Virus record (IMG/VR): IMGVR_UViG_3300011253_000967
Coordinates: 1-44,540 of that record
Strand: one strand, 5' to 3'
Source: a virus
Length of the DNA: 44,540 bases
Shown piece by piece: positions 16,996 through 25,563 of this stretch (its first letter is position 1; each line of letters starts with the position of its first letter). Under the pieces are notes generated by a model. The model ran no database searches. It saw only the letters and a program-made list of their open reading frames with translations, and was not told the DNA's origin. Made by a program: the position numbers and the translations under genes.

Positions 16996-17777
16996 CTATT
17001 CTCGACTGGAAAAACGCAGCGCTTCGCCAGGTTCCGCCGTGGCTCACTCGCGCGATCGGACGCGCCGTAACCAAGGGCATGGCGTCACCCGTTGACGAAA
17101 TGCAAGCAAACACGGCGGAAGCCATCACGCTTCGCTTTCCCGGAGGGAGCGACGAAAACAACGTCGTCATTCATCCGGAGGCGCTGTCACTTCTAGGGCG
17201 CGAGCGCCGAATCCTTCGCGGCCCTGGCGAAGCTGACGAAACGTTCGCGGAAAGGTTGCGCGGATTTTGGGACGCGCACCGAACACGCGGCGGAGCGTAT
17301 GCGTTGTTGCAGCAAATGCACGACTTCTTTTTGTCGACGAACAACGCGCCCATTCAGTACATAAACCAAGTGGGAGCGAGCGTCACCATCGACGCGGCCG
17401 GAGCGTTTACGCGTTCGACGATCGACACGTGGACGGGCGACGGACAGAATCCGACGCAGTGGGCGCGGTTCTTTTTGGTGTTCTACTTGGACGGCGAAAC
17501 GATCTCCGTTCCACTCGTTACGGAAGACGGCGAACCCGTCGTCACGGAAGACGGCGAAGCCATCACCGTCGAGGTTTCTATCTTCGACCTGGACGCCGAA
17601 GACATCGAAACGCTGTGTGCAGTTCCCCGCGAATGGAGCGCCGCGCATATCGATCGGATTTATATAGTTCTCATGCCGGCCGGTGGCTACGCGTGGGGAC
17701 TGCCTCCGGGCACGCGATGGGGCGACCCTGGTTTGACTTGGGGCGGCGGATTGTCTCCGGCCGTGATCACCTGTTAG
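16992..17777 (+). CDS. Tail protein I / Mu gp48-like baseplate protein
   Basis: This 261-residue protein directly follows baseplate J, as gpI does in P2 and gp48 does in Mu. Its early part has the family's short helical stretch (DETFAERLRGFWDAHRTRGG, then LLQQMHDFFL), and the C-terminus contains a beta region ending GLPPGTRWGDPGLTWGGG. An in-frame near-repeat, VTEDGEPVVTEDGEAI, lies at about residues 175-190. It probably connects the wedge to tail fibres. It is ATGA-coupled to baseplate J. Confidence 0.75.
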   Translation: MTILDWKNAALRQVPPWLTRAIGRAVTKGMASPVDEMQANTAEAITLRFPGGSDENNVVIHPEALSLLGRERRILRGPGEADETFAERLRGFWDAHRTRGGAYALLQQMHDFFLSTNNAPIQYINQVGASVTIDAAGAFTRSTIDTWTGDGQNPTQWARFFLVFYLDGETISVPLVTEDGEPVVTEDGEAITVEVSIFDLDAEDIETLCAVPREWSAAHIDRIYIVLMPAGGYAWGLPPGTRWGDPGLTWGGGLSPAVITC

Positions 17778-17786
17778 GAAAAACGA

Positions 17787-18488
17787 ATGCCACAAAACAT
17801 TATTGACGCTCCCGGATATACGGAACCCATCGTCGCACCAGTCGACGGCGACCCGCTTGACGCGGCTTCCGTTGTTCCAACCTCGATCCAAGGGCTCGCG
17901 AATCGTACGGCGTACCTCGCGAGCCTAACGGGCGGGACTTCGGGCGCGGGCGAGTTTGCATATGCTGCGCCTGATCGCGTTCGCACTCGCGTGATATCTC
18001 CGTTCGCTATGACGGAGGGACGCTTACAAGTTGCTGCCGTCCAGTATTGGAGCGTCGCAGCTTTCGTGTCCGGAGGCACCGCGTATTCGCGGACGTCGCA
18101 ATCCGACTTTGCGATCTTGGTTGACGACATTTCCCGTTACCTTCCCGTCGGCGGCTTGCTTACGTCGATTGACGTCATGGTGAGACCAGGCATTGCGCGC
18201 GCTACGGTAGGGAATCGAATCACGGTGGACATGGCGCGCCAAACTCCGGACTGGGGAACGCCCGCTGTCCCGCTTGCAGTGGGCCCCATCTTCACCGCTA
18301 CCGACGATGGAACGACAAACGTTCAAGTCATTTCGAGCGGCGCGCTACCTAGCGGAATCTTCGACAATGTTTCGCGCTCTTCGCAAATCGTATTGCGTAT
18401 TCGAGCGGGAAACGACGCCGGCACAAACAAGGATGACATTCACTCCATTCGCCTTTCGTACACGGTCAACGGGCCGAACGCTTTCTAA
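17787..18488 (+). CDS. Baseplate-attached fibre-like protein
   Basis: This 233-residue protein begins with GDPLDAASVVPTSIQGLANRT, a segment common at the N-terminus of proteins that attach fibres to baseplates. The rest is beta-rich (FAILVDDISRYLPVGGLLTSIDVMV, shown in part) and Ser/Thr/Gly-rich without membrane segments. ATG 17787 has a TAGGA site. It is the first of several appendage genes. Binding to a host surface structure is likely but the receptor is unknown. Confidence 0.5.
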   Translation: MPQNIIDAPGYTEPIVAPVDGDPLDAASVVPTSIQGLANRTAYLASLTGGTSGAGEFAYAAPDRVRTRVISPFAMTEGRLQVAAVQYWSVAAFVSGGTAYSRTSQSDFAILVDDISRYLPVGGLLTSIDVMVRPGIARATVGNRITVDMARQTPDWGTPAVPLAVGPIFTATDDGTTNVQVISSGALPSGIFDNVSRSSQIVLRIRAGNDAGTNKDDIHSIRLSYTVNGPNAF

Positions 18489-18497
18489 GGATCCACG

Positions 18498-19331
18498 ATG
18501 TCTAAAAAAGTTACGCAACTACCCGCGGCAACCGTCCTCGAGGACGCCGACGACTTCATGATTTCACAAGGCGGAGTCTCGAAAAAACTTCCGGCGTCCC
18601 TAGTAGGCGGCGCACTTGGCCCATACGGCGCGCTCGTTTTTGAGTGGAACAAAACAGACCTAACTCAGTTCGAAAGTACGCCAGCTTTTGAGACTAGACT
18701 AAGCGGGTCGCGCGGAGCATTTTCCGTTGTAGCCGCAGCGGAGCACGGAAACGTTTTGCGATATGACAACGGGACGGGCTCGGAACAGGTCGAGATCTGG
18801 CTAGCTACCGCTCCGCTGATTTTCCCGTCGGAAAACCGCGAGCTAACCATTGAAGTTTCGGTACTAGATGATGACGCAGGGTCCGGACAGTTCGCGGGGA
18901 TCGCGCACCATTGCGACGACTCGGGCGCAAACTTTCATGGGTTCGCGTTCGTCTCAAACGTTGGCACAAATGGAGGGCGCTACGTAGTAAACAATGGAGT
19001 CGTGGAACGCACATCGAGTTCGGGCGGATCCGCCGCAGACACGTTCGCGCGTTACACCGTTTCGGGAGTCAAGCCCGCTTCTGGCCCACCAAGGTTTACT
19101 GAGCGAATGCGAGGCCAGACAAAGAACGGAACCGACATAGACAGCTTGTTTCGCACCGGATCGTCGGCCGCGATTCGCAAGTTTGTAAACGACGCCGGAA
19201 ACAACTCTGTGCTGGGCTCAACGTGGGACGCGCTACCGTGCGACAGATGGGGCTTAGCCTTCTATTCCCAGTCGGGAAATACGGCGGTAAACCAAGTGGA
19301 CATTTCATCGATCCGGGTATTTGTATCATGA
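18498..19331 (+). CDS. Tail fibre / appendage protein
   Basis: This 277-residue protein starts MSKKVTQLPAATVLEDADDF, the well-known opening of many tail-fibre proteins, where VTQLPAA-type sequences precede a short trimerising region. The body is a probable jelly-roll (SENRELTIEVSVLDDDAG, AGIAHHCDDSGANFHGFAF) and ends with SSIRVFVS. There is no collagen-like or chaperone domain. It would be a receptor-binding or decoration protein. ATGA overlaps the following membrane protein gene. Confidence 0.6.
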   Translation: MSKKVTQLPAATVLEDADDFMISQGGVSKKLPASLVGGALGPYGALVFEWNKTDLTQFESTPAFETRLSGSRGAFSVVAAAEHGNVLRYDNGTGSEQVEIWLATAPLIFPSENRELTIEVSVLDDDAGSGQFAGIAHHCDDSGANFHGFAFVSNVGTNGGRYVVNNGVVERTSSSGGSAADTFARYTVSGVKPASGPPRFTERMRGQTKNGTDIDSLFRTGSSAAIRKFVNDAGNNSVLGSTWDALPCDRWGLAFYSQSGNTAVNQVDISSIRVFVS

Positions 19332-19822
19332 GCAACGAACGCGAATCAGAACCCGGCATCCCCGTCGTTACAAAGGCGCCGAAGAATCTCGACCCGGAAT
19401 ACATCCGGAACAAGCTTGACGCCATTTCGAAATCGCAAGCGAGACAAAACCAAATCGAAGCGGAGCGAACGGGCGCAGCCAAAAACACGTCGCGCCTTGT
19501 CGCGATCTTTGGCGCGTTCATTACGTCGGCGGCGCTGGCCGGGTTCGGCTGGATCTGGCACATAAGTGAAGCGAGCGCGCAACACGGCGCGCTTATCGAA
19601 CGCGTGTCGGAACGACTATCAGACCACGACCCCGCGCCCGTTGGACACCAAGAGATCGAAGCCGAAGTTCACTCGAACGCGCGGCGCATCGAGTCGAATG
19701 AAGCGACGACGCATGCGATCAACGAACGTCTAGACAGAAACGACGAAGCTGCGGCAGAGCGACAGCGCCAAATACTTGAAGAGCTTCGGCGCCTACGCGC
19801 GTCGACGCGGAGGGGTAACTAA
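19328..19822 (+). CDS. Membrane protein with coiled-coil tail
   Basis: This 164-residue protein starts at ATG 19328 (ATGA overlap), not at an upstream start in the same frame. One membrane helix spans about residues 57-77 (LVAIFGAFITSAALAGFGWI). The N-terminal half before it is charged, and the C-terminal 85 residues are strongly helical and charged (ERLDRNDEAAAERQRQILE), likely a coiled coil. This topology resembles phage inner-membrane or lysis-accessory proteins, but it sits amid fibre genes. The function is unknown. Confidence 0.55.
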   Translation: MSNERESEPGIPVVTKAPKNLDPEYIRNKLDAISKSQARQNQIEAERTGAAKNTSRLVAIFGAFITSAALAGFGWIWHISEASAQHGALIERVSERLSDHDPAPVGHQEIEAEVHSNARRIESNEATTHAINERLDRNDEAAAERQRQILEELRRLRASTRRGN

Positions 19823-20607
19823 TGACGGCAGTACATTTGACAGGACCACCAGGCCCGGCGACTGGTGGCGGCGGCGGCGGTGGCACGGTGAACGCGCTAA
19901 GCGGCATCTCCACAACGGCGCACTACAGCTCGCTCGCGAATCAAATCACCGGCAACGCATCTGGTTTTGTGATCTCGGCTTCTTGGCGGCAACGCCATCG
20001 AGTTGGCGCAGCGACTGAGGAAGCAATATGCGGGATTGTCAATCCGTTCTCGTCTGGCACGGGCGGCTTTTATCTCGGAATGAACACGCAATATCATCGC
20101 TTCGGCATCCGGCAAGCGTCGGACGGCGCTTTGATTCAAAACTTCGGGGCGCCTGTCACTGATCGTACTCTAGGGCGCCTGCATCACATGACGGGGCTTT
20201 TCAATGGCACAACGTTTGTGTTGTACCTTGACGGTTTCGCTTCCTTCACGCTCACACCCGCGGGTGGTTACCAGGTAGCCAGTCCATCACGGGTATTTCA
20301 CATCGGACGCACGGACAACGCAGGGTCGGGAATGTGGCCGGCAACTGGATTAGACATTCTTGGCGTAGGGTACGCAGAGCTTGCCGTCCCAACGGTTTCG
20401 GACGTCGAAGATCACGCGCTTTCATGCTTGTCAGCTGCGGACTTTGTGAACTCCGGAATCGACTTCGATCACGTATGGAAACCAAGTTCCGAGCCAGTAG
20501 GCGCGGCGCCTGCAACATTGGTTGACGTTGCGACAAATGGCGCAACGCGTATCAATCTAACGCGCGCGGGAGCGCCTACTATCGTGGAAGTTTCAAACCT
20601 ACAATGA
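19822..20607 (+). CDS. LamG-like (concanavalin fold) appendage protein
   Basis: This 261-residue protein has a Gly run after residue 12 (a short flexible linker, GPPGPATGGGGGGG) and then a jelly-roll domain recognisable from GGFYLGMNTQYHRFGIR, HHMTGLFNGTTFVLYLDG and VFHIGRTDNAG, the LamG-type pattern in which a ligand-exposed sheet is followed by the W/Y-L-D-G hairpin. Such domains in phage tails bind polysaccharides. Start TAATG and end ATGA are both overlapped. Confidence 0.65.
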   Translation: MTAVHLTGPPGPATGGGGGGGTVNALSGISTTAHYSSLANQITGNASGFVISASWRQRHRVGAATEEAICGIVNPFSSGTGGFYLGMNTQYHRFGIRQASDGALIQNFGAPVTDRTLGRLHHMTGLFNGTTFVLYLDGFASFTLTPAGGYQVASPSRVFHIGRTDNAGSGMWPATGLDILGVGYAELAVPTVSDVEDHALSCLSAADFVNSGIDFDHVWKPSSEPVGAAPATLVDVATNGATRINLTRAGAPTIVEVSNLQ

Positions 20608-21743
20608 GCACTATAACGGTCGGTTTTTCAAACAACGGCGTCCCCGCTACGGGACTGGCGCCAACGATTCGCATCCGCCGAACCGACACGCAAGCGCTTG
20701 TTGTGACGGACGCCGCGATGACAGAACAAGGCGACGGCGCGTATTCGTATGAGTTCGCGCCCGTCGACGGGCTGGATTATTCGATCCGCGCGGATGGCAC
20801 GGCGACGCTTCCGGACGCGGAGCGGTACGCGTACGGCGGGTTATCCGGAACGACGGAGGCGCGCATTGAAACGGACGTGCCGGCGATCCTTGCAGACACG
20901 GACGCACTAGACACCAGGTTGACCGCGGGGCGCGCAACGAACCTGGACGAAATCACGTCGGCGCGCCTTGCGGAACTCGACCCGGCGAACCTTCCCGCAG
21001 ACGTTGACACGCTTGCCGCTCGATTGACGCCTGGCCGCGCGTTGTTGCTCGACAATCTTTCGAGCCTTGATGCGCTCGTTTCGTCACGCGGAACGGCGAA
21101 CGCGGGCGACGCAATGACGTTGACGCCGGCGGAGCGTGCGGCGCTGGACGCCGTTCTATCAGTCGCACACGGCGCGGGATCTTGGGCCGGCGTGTTCGGC
21201 GTTACCGCTCAAGACGTACGCGACGCGATGAAGTTGGCGCCGTCGGCCGGCGCGCCCGTTGCCGGATCGGTGGACGATTCGCTTGACGTAATCGAGGCGG
21301 ACACATCCACCATTGAGCCTATCATTTCCGCAAATCTAGACGCGGCCGTATCAACTCGAGGTACTGCAAACGTGGGCGACGCTATGGCGCTTACTCCGGC
21401 CGCGGTGACAGCGATCGATGCGGAGCTTTCAGCCGAGCACGGCGCGGGCGCATGGACAGGCGGCGGGTCTGGGCTCACTGCCCAAGAGACGCGCGACGCA
21501 ATGAAGTTAGCGCCTTCGGCCGGAGCTCCGGCCGCGGGCTCTATCGATGCGGAGCTAGACGCGATCGAAACTTCGTCCGCAACGTTGGTTACGCGCACGG
21601 TGAACCTGGACGCCGCGCTAGCGTTCTTCGGCGCGGTGCTTGGGACTCCGGTCACGCATACGCCCACGCTCGTTTCCGCCGGCGGCTTCACTTGGAGCGT
21701 TGCACTCGCCGGGCCGAACGTGACGTTTACGAGGTTGACCTAG
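20604..21743 (+). CDS. Repeat-containing tail fibre protein
   Basis: This 379-residue protein has an N-terminal Ig-like domain (about 1-85) and then two near-identical modules of about 75 residues. The first begins SSRGTANAGDAMTLTPAE and runs to DAMKLAPSAGAPVAG; the second begins STRGTANVGDAMALTPAA and runs to DAMKLAPSAGAPAAG. A short C-terminal domain (LVSAGGFTWSVALAGPNVTF) follows. The modules are similar in DNA as well. Repeats of this kind build fibre shafts and commonly vary in number. It ends in a TAGTG overlap. Confidence 0.7.
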   Translation: MSTITVGFSNNGVPATGLAPTIRIRRTDTQALVVTDAAMTEQGDGAYSYEFAPVDGLDYSIRADGTATLPDAERYAYGGLSGTTEARIETDVPAILADTDALDTRLTAGRATNLDEITSARLAELDPANLPADVDTLAARLTPGRALLLDNLSSLDALVSSRGTANAGDAMTLTPAERAALDAVLSVAHGAGSWAGVFGVTAQDVRDAMKLAPSAGAPVAGSVDDSLDVIEADTSTIEPIISANLDAAVSTRGTANVGDAMALTPAAVTAIDAELSAEHGAGAWTGGGSGLTAQETRDAMKLAPSAGAPAAGSIDAELDAIETSSATLVTRTVNLDAALAFFGAVLGTPVTHTPTLVSAGGFTWSVALAGPNVTFTRLT

Positions 21744-21982
21744 TGCCGTTCAATCTCGACGTGTTTTCGACGGTGCACCTCGGGCGACTCCGAACGGGGC
21801 CGCCGGCGACGGGCGTTGAACCACAGCGCGACAACTTGTTGCGTGTGAACATTGGACGCTATTTGATAGACGATGGTCTTTCATTCGTTGGCATCCGCGA
21901 CGACAAGCCGTTCAGCATTGTGAAGACAGACGACGGAACTTATTACGTAGTCAAGACAGACGACGCAGAGGTAAAGCTATGA
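21743..21982 (+). CDS. Small hypothetical tail-associated protein
   Basis: This 79-residue protein starts at GTG 21743 inside the stop of the fibre gene. The same frame is open upstream but that part is out of frame with the fibre gene and is a shadow. It has a C-terminal tandem of similar strands, KPFSIVKTDDGTYYVVKTDD, and no membrane or zinc features. It is coupled to both neighbours, so it probably belongs to the appendage set. No family recognised. Confidence 0.6.
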   Translation: MPFNLDVFSTVHLGRLRTGPPATGVEPQRDNLLRVNIGRYLIDDGLSFVGIRDDKPFSIVKTDDGTYYVVKTDDAEVKL

Positions 21983-22305
21983 GCACTCCTGTTATTCAAG
22001 TGGGCGCAATCGGCGTCGTTTTTGTGTTCACCGTACTAGACGAAACGGGCGCCATCGTTGATCTTTCGACGGCGACGGTTTTGAACGCGCTCTTTCGGGC
22101 CGGTCCCCGCGGCGTTCTGAAAACGTTTCCGGGATCGCTCACCACCGACGGAACCGACGGCAAGTTCCAATACGTAACAGAGAACTTGACGGACTTGGAC
22201 GTCGCTCACCAATGCTGGCAACGCCAGGGATTCATTACCGTGCCCACGTACTACAGCGGCCACACCGAAACGAAAACTTTTCCCGTAAAACCAAACATCA
22301 CCTAG
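21979..22305 (+). CDS. BppU-N/Ig-like baseplate or appendage protein
   Basis: This 108-residue beta-sandwich has GAIGVVFVFTVLDETGAIVDLSTA, the typical opening of BppU N-terminal-like and similar phage domains in which F-x-F and D-L-S/T positions recur. It also has GSLTTDGTDGKFQYVT and a final GHTETKTFPVKPNIT. It is probably a small structural module of fibre or baseplate. It starts by ATGA overlap and is followed after 9 bases by the endolysin gene with its own AGGAG site. The identification is tentative. Confidence 0.5.
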   Translation: MSTPVIQVGAIGVVFVFTVLDETGAIVDLSTATVLNALFRAGPRGVLKTFPGSLTTDGTDGKFQYVTENLTDLDVAHQCWQRQGFITVPTYYSGHTETKTFPVKPNIT

Positions 22306-22314
22306 GAGCGCAGC

Positions 22315-23493
22315 ATGGCAACGAAGAAAAAAAAGACGACGAAGGCGAAGACAAAGGCCGCGAAGGGCTCGCTCGATGAGACGCCCACAAAGAAGCACGG
22401 AACGATCCCTCCACTAGAGAGGCCTAGCGGCCCTTCTAAGGACTTCGATTTGCCGCCGCCACCTAGCGGCATTGCTGGCGAAGGAGCTGAGGAGGCAACG
22501 GGGGAGGCTGGGGAAGCGGCGAAGGAGTCGGAGGCCAAGACGGAGGCGGACTTCGAAACCCGCCTAGACATGCTTCGCGCGGAACTGAAAGACGAAAGGG
22601 AGCGGCGCCAGGTTTCGGACGCTCTCCTAGCAAACGCCGGCGTGACCATTCCGAGCGAACCCGCGGTGATGATTTCAAACGCGATCTATGACCAGGCGCG
22701 CGCGTTTGGAATGGACGAACGAAACGCGGACCGGTTCGCCGCGTACACGCTGGACCGGATGCGCGCGCCGTCGCCGGAGATGCCTCCGAACTTTCATCCC
22801 GACGACTGCGATTTTTACGACCTACGCAGCGAACAGGATTACGACTATCCCGGCGGAAAGAACAAGGCGCGCATGGTCGCACCCGGCGTTCCCGCGCGCC
22901 GCGACCCGTCCACGGTAGACACGTTGATCGTTCACCAGACGGCCGTCGAATACGGCGTTACTCAGCGAATGGTGGACGCGCATGGCGGCGACGTGGAACT
23001 AGCGCGGGCGCATCGTGCGCTCGACGTCGCGTGCCATGCGATGGTGTTTCGGCAAGGATACTTTGTTGCTGCGCACGACCTGGACGTTTACGTCAACCAC
23101 GCGGGAAGGTTCAACGCGCCGTCTCTTTGTCTTGAAATCGACGGGCGGTATTCTGGACTTGAAGACGACCCGGACACGGTTGCGCGCGAAGATCTGAAAA
23201 GCACGTGGGGCGGATTGCCCACGGAGTTGACGGAGCAAACGATCGAAACAGCGAAGGCTGCTATTCGGTGGCTGATTTTGGAAGCGCGCGAGCGTGGCAT
23301 GTTCATTACTAAGATCGCGTCGCATCGCCAGTCAAGCGACATGCGGCGCAGCGATCCGGGCGAAAGTATCTGGCGCGAAATCGTGCTACCTATCGCCGAA
23401 GAGCTGGGGCTTGAAGTGATTACGGCTTCACCCTGGAATCAAGGCCGGCCGGTGCCGGTGCAATGGGATCCGAACGGGTCCGGGGAGTATTGA
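22315..23493 (+). CDS. N-acetylmuramoyl-L-alanine amidase (endolysin)
   Basis: This 392-residue protein would cut the amide bond between MurNAc and the stem peptide. The amidase_2/PGRP-like domain occupies about 200-375: VDTLIVHQTAVEYGV with zinc ligand His207, CHAMVFRQGYFVAAHDL, YVNHAGRFNAPSLCLEI, and SHRQSSDMRRSDPG with His337 and Asp347 as the later ligands. Residues 1-60 are Lys-rich then Pro-rich and a coiled-coil region follows to about 110; these may be a wall-targeting or anchoring part. No signal peptide is seen, so a holin is needed, and one follows. Confidence 0.9.
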   Translation: MATKKKKTTKAKTKAAKGSLDETPTKKHGTIPPLERPSGPSKDFDLPPPPSGIAGEGAEEATGEAGEAAKESEAKTEADFETRLDMLRAELKDERERRQVSDALLANAGVTIPSEPAVMISNAIYDQARAFGMDERNADRFAAYTLDRMRAPSPEMPPNFHPDDCDFYDLRSEQDYDYPGGKNKARMVAPGVPARRDPSTVDTLIVHQTAVEYGVTQRMVDAHGGDVELARAHRALDVACHAMVFRQGYFVAAHDLDVYVNHAGRFNAPSLCLEIDGRYSGLEDDPDTVAREDLKSTWGGLPTELTEQTIETAKAAIRWLILEARERGMFITKIASHRQSSDMRRSDPGESIWREIVLPIAEELGLEVITASPWNQGRPVPVQWDPNGSGEY

Positions 23494-23495
23494 GA

Positions 23496-23690
23496 ATGAA
23501 GAAAGTTCAGTGGTCGACGGCGGTGGTTCTCGTCGTTGTTATCGCGGCCGTATGGTCTGCGTTTCTTTTCGGGCCGGCGCTTGGCGTTCCCGAAGACTCA
23601 CACAAAAGTCTTGTCGCTGGTGTTGGCGTTGCCGGCGCGAGCGTCCTCGCATTCATGCGTTCGGTACGCGGCGAAGGCGGTGCGAAGTGA
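23496..23690 (+). CDS. Probable holin (two membrane helices)
   Basis: This 64-residue protein has two hydrophobic segments, about 9-28 (AVVLVVVIAAVWSAFLFG) and 39-54 (LVAGVGVAGASVLAF), with basic MKKVQ at the start and a charged RSVRGEGGAK end, as in class II holins. It lies two bases after the endolysin and starts at ATG 23496, although the frame is open further back. It would form lesions in the inner membrane that release the amidase. Confidence 0.75.
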   Translation: MKKVQWSTAVVLVVVIAAVWSAFLFGPALGVPEDSHKSLVAGVGVAGASVLAFMRSVRGEGGAK

Positions 23691-24202
23691 AGACACCTAA
23701 CAGGGTCGCGGACGTGTGCGCGTTCATCATCGTCGCGCTTTCGGTGGTGGCGTTTTTCTTCGTCAGCGGATGCGGCAACCAGGCGTTGAAAGCAAACGCC
23801 GTCATCGCCAGCGGCATGCTCTCCGTTCAAGAGGAGTCAAACCCGGTCATTCGTCGCGCGCGAGTTGCGGCCTTGCTCGAGGCGGCAGAGCAGGCGCACG
23901 AAGGGGGCCTAGCGCTTGGCGAAACGTTGGCGCGCGTCGAGGAAACCAAAGAGGAATGGACGTGCGCGATCGACGGCCACGCACTCTATTCCGCGGCCGT
24001 AACTTCGTACATTGAGGTGCTCGCACTTGTGAACGCTGGCGCGCCGTTCGACATCGTGACGCTGATACGGTTTGGTGTACGCGCTTTGAGTTCGTGGCGC
24101 GCACTCGATTCGTGCCTTGAATCTTTGGGCGTCGACTTTCCCACGCCTGATTTTGTGAATCTGATCCCGCTATCGTGGGAAGAAAGAGAAACCGATGAGT
24201 GA
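23687..24202 (+). CDS. Lipoprotein, possible spanin-like lysis protein
   Basis: This 171-residue protein starts at GTG 23687 within the holin stop. It has a membrane-like signal (IIVALSVVAFFFV) and a lipobox V-S-G-C with Cys29, so it should be an outer-membrane-type lipoprotein. The mature part is helical and Ala/Glu-rich with no proline-rich rod, so it is larger than usual outer spanins (about 60-90 residues). Its place after the holin makes a role in outer-membrane disruption plausible. It implies a Gram-negative host. The alternative is a superinfection or envelope protein. Confidence 0.6.
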   Translation: MKTPNRVADVCAFIIVALSVVAFFFVSGCGNQALKANAVIASGMLSVQEESNPVIRRARVAALLEAAEQAHEGGLALGETLARVEETKEEWTCAIDGHALYSAAVTSYIEVLALVNAGAPFDIVTLIRFGVRALSSWRALDSCLESLGVDFPTPDFVNLIPLSWEERETDE

Positions 24203-24548
24203 AGACAGTAGAGAAACCGCCGCGGCGATGTTCGACCGAACCGGCAAGCTTGCCGGTACCCTTGCGGGGAGACTTCGCGGAAACGCGGCCGTCGCCGTGC
24301 AAGGCGCGTCGGCCATCGCGAGCACCGTTGCCGTGTTGATTCGTGCCGTTGGCGCGAAGGATGCGGCGGTGCTCATCGCGGATCTTGTCGAGCGCAAGGG
24401 CGCCGGCGCCATCACCGAAGAGCAGATCGCGGAGGATGACGCGAGCGTCGCCGACGAAATCGAAAAAATGTACCAGCCCAAAGAGGTCGACACATTCGGA
24501 ACCGGTGAAGTCGATCCCGACTCGCCGTTGATCCTCGCCACAGAGTAG
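24195..24548 (+). CDS. Hypothetical protein of the lysis cassette
   Basis: This 117-residue protein is coupled to the lipoprotein by an overlap of 8 bases. A hydrophobic but Ala-rich stretch (AAVAVQGASAIASTVAVLIRAVG, about 31-53) could be a marginal membrane helix or amphipathic helix, and the C-terminus is acidic (EEQIAEDDASVADEIEKM). It may be an inner-membrane partner of the lipoprotein, by position only. No family recognised. Confidence 0.6.
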   Translation: MSEDSRETAAAMFDRTGKLAGTLAGRLRGNAAVAVQGASAIASTVAVLIRAVGAKDAAVLIADLVERKGAGAITEEQIAEDDASVADEIEKMYQPKEVDTFGTGEVDPDSPLILATE

Positions 24549-24588
24549 CCGTGCCCTAACGCCCCTTGCGGGCGCGGTTGCGGAATGT

Positions 24589-24613
24589 GGCGCCCCGGCT
24601 TAGCTTGGGCGCC
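24589..24613 (+). promoter_or_regulatory. Hairpin abutting the start of the secreted hydrolase
   Basis: GGCGCCC (24589-24595) pairs perfectly with GGGCGCC (24607-24613), with an 11-base loop, and the next base is the ATG of the hydrolase. A smaller stem CGCCC/GGGCG lies just upstream. No normal ribosome site is visible, so the structure may restrain initiation or hold coupling to the preceding gene. Function is inferred. Confidence 0.5.
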
Positions 24614-25447
24614 ATGTTTTTATTCAAACGGATTCTACTTCGGGCGGCGAGCATTTCTCCGCTCATCTTCTTTGGACTTTTGCTGGCGACGCTCGGGACT
24701 TGCGTACTGTCTCGGATGGCGTTCGCCGATGACATTGCGGAACAAGTGCAGTTGCAGCCGGACCCGGGCAACGGAGCGCCGCCGCGTATTGGTGGCGCAA
24801 GACTTGGGCGCGATGCTTCACTAGTCGCCGCGCGACTTTGTGTGGCTGAACTCGGCTGGCGTGACCGCGAAATGTGCACGGCGTTGATCTACTCGACGGG
24901 GCGCAGAGCGGCGAAGCTTGGCCGTACATTCGTGACGCAGGCCCGCGCTTATTCAGCGGGGTTACGTGGCGCGCAACGTGGCCGATTGTGGCCCGCTCAT
25001 CTGCACCTCGAGACGTCGCCGCCGGAGCATTGGGACGCGCAAACATCCGCAGGCACCACGTGGCGTGGCTGGGGCTTGCCTCGCTTCCGGAACGTCGAAG
25101 CGCACGCCCGTGAAGTCCTCTCCGGCGCCGTGCCCGACACGTGCGCCGCGTGCGTCCACTATGGCAACGTTGGCGACGGCCCTCCGGATGGTCACCCGGA
25201 AGGCGGCGGCGAGTGGACGCCCGTATGCGATGGACTCTCGACACCGAACGCGCGCGGTGAATACCAAGTGTGTTGGGGAGCCCCGGCGGACGGTGAGAAC
25301 GTTTATGCGGGGGACGTGGGCGCACGAATGAGACGTGCACTTGATGCCCAACGGGTCGCACGACTGGCCGGGTACGATCCACGTAGCGACATGCCGCCTC
25401 CGGAGGCGTCAACAAGGGAACGTGAAAACGTCATCGGCGTTCCCTAG
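24614..25447 (+). CDS. Secreted cell wall hydrolase (SleB/hydrolase_2-like)
   Basis: This 277-residue protein with ATG 24614 has a clear signal: basic FLFKRILLR, a hydrophobic core (SPLIFFGLLLATLGTCVL) and cleavage likely after A38 (AFA|DD). The mature part has LVAARLCVAELGWRDREMCTA and VEAHAREVLSGAVPDTCAACVHYG with a late W-T-P and cysteine-containing end, reminiscent of SleB-type cell wall hydrolases acting on peptidoglycan. Six or more cysteines suggest disulphides outside the cytoplasm. A TTG start at 24566 is possible but would put 16 basic residues before the signal. There is no clear Shine-Dalgarno site and a 7-bp stem ends exactly at the ATG. Confidence 0.7.
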   Translation: MFLFKRILLRAASISPLIFFGLLLATLGTCVLSRMAFADDIAEQVQLQPDPGNGAPPRIGGARLGRDASLVAARLCVAELGWRDREMCTALIYSTGRRAAKLGRTFVTQARAYSAGLRGAQRGRLWPAHLHLETSPPEHWDAQTSAGTTWRGWGLPRFRNVEAHAREVLSGAVPDTCAACVHYGNVGDGPPDGHPEGGGEWTPVCDGLSTPNARGEYQVCWGAPADGENVYAGDVGARMRRALDAQRVARLAGYDPRSDMPPPEASTRERENVIGVP

Positions 25448-25513
25448 AAACCTGGCGAAGCTTCGGGCCCTGCGATAGGGTCCGGACTTGGTTGGTTTGG
25501 TTTTCGACCATGG

Positions 25514-25563
25514 CCCCTGCAGTGCGCGAGCTTACCCCTCCCCCGCGCTGCAGGGGTTTTCTT
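25514..25563 (+). terminator. Late-operon intrinsic terminator
   Basis: CCCCTGCAG (25514-25522) pairs with CTGCAGGGG (25548-25556), a 9-bp stem with inner CG pairing across a bulge, followed by TTTTCTT. It lies 67 bases after the last lysis gene and faces rightward, so it should end the packaging-to-lysis transcript. Confidence 0.85.
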
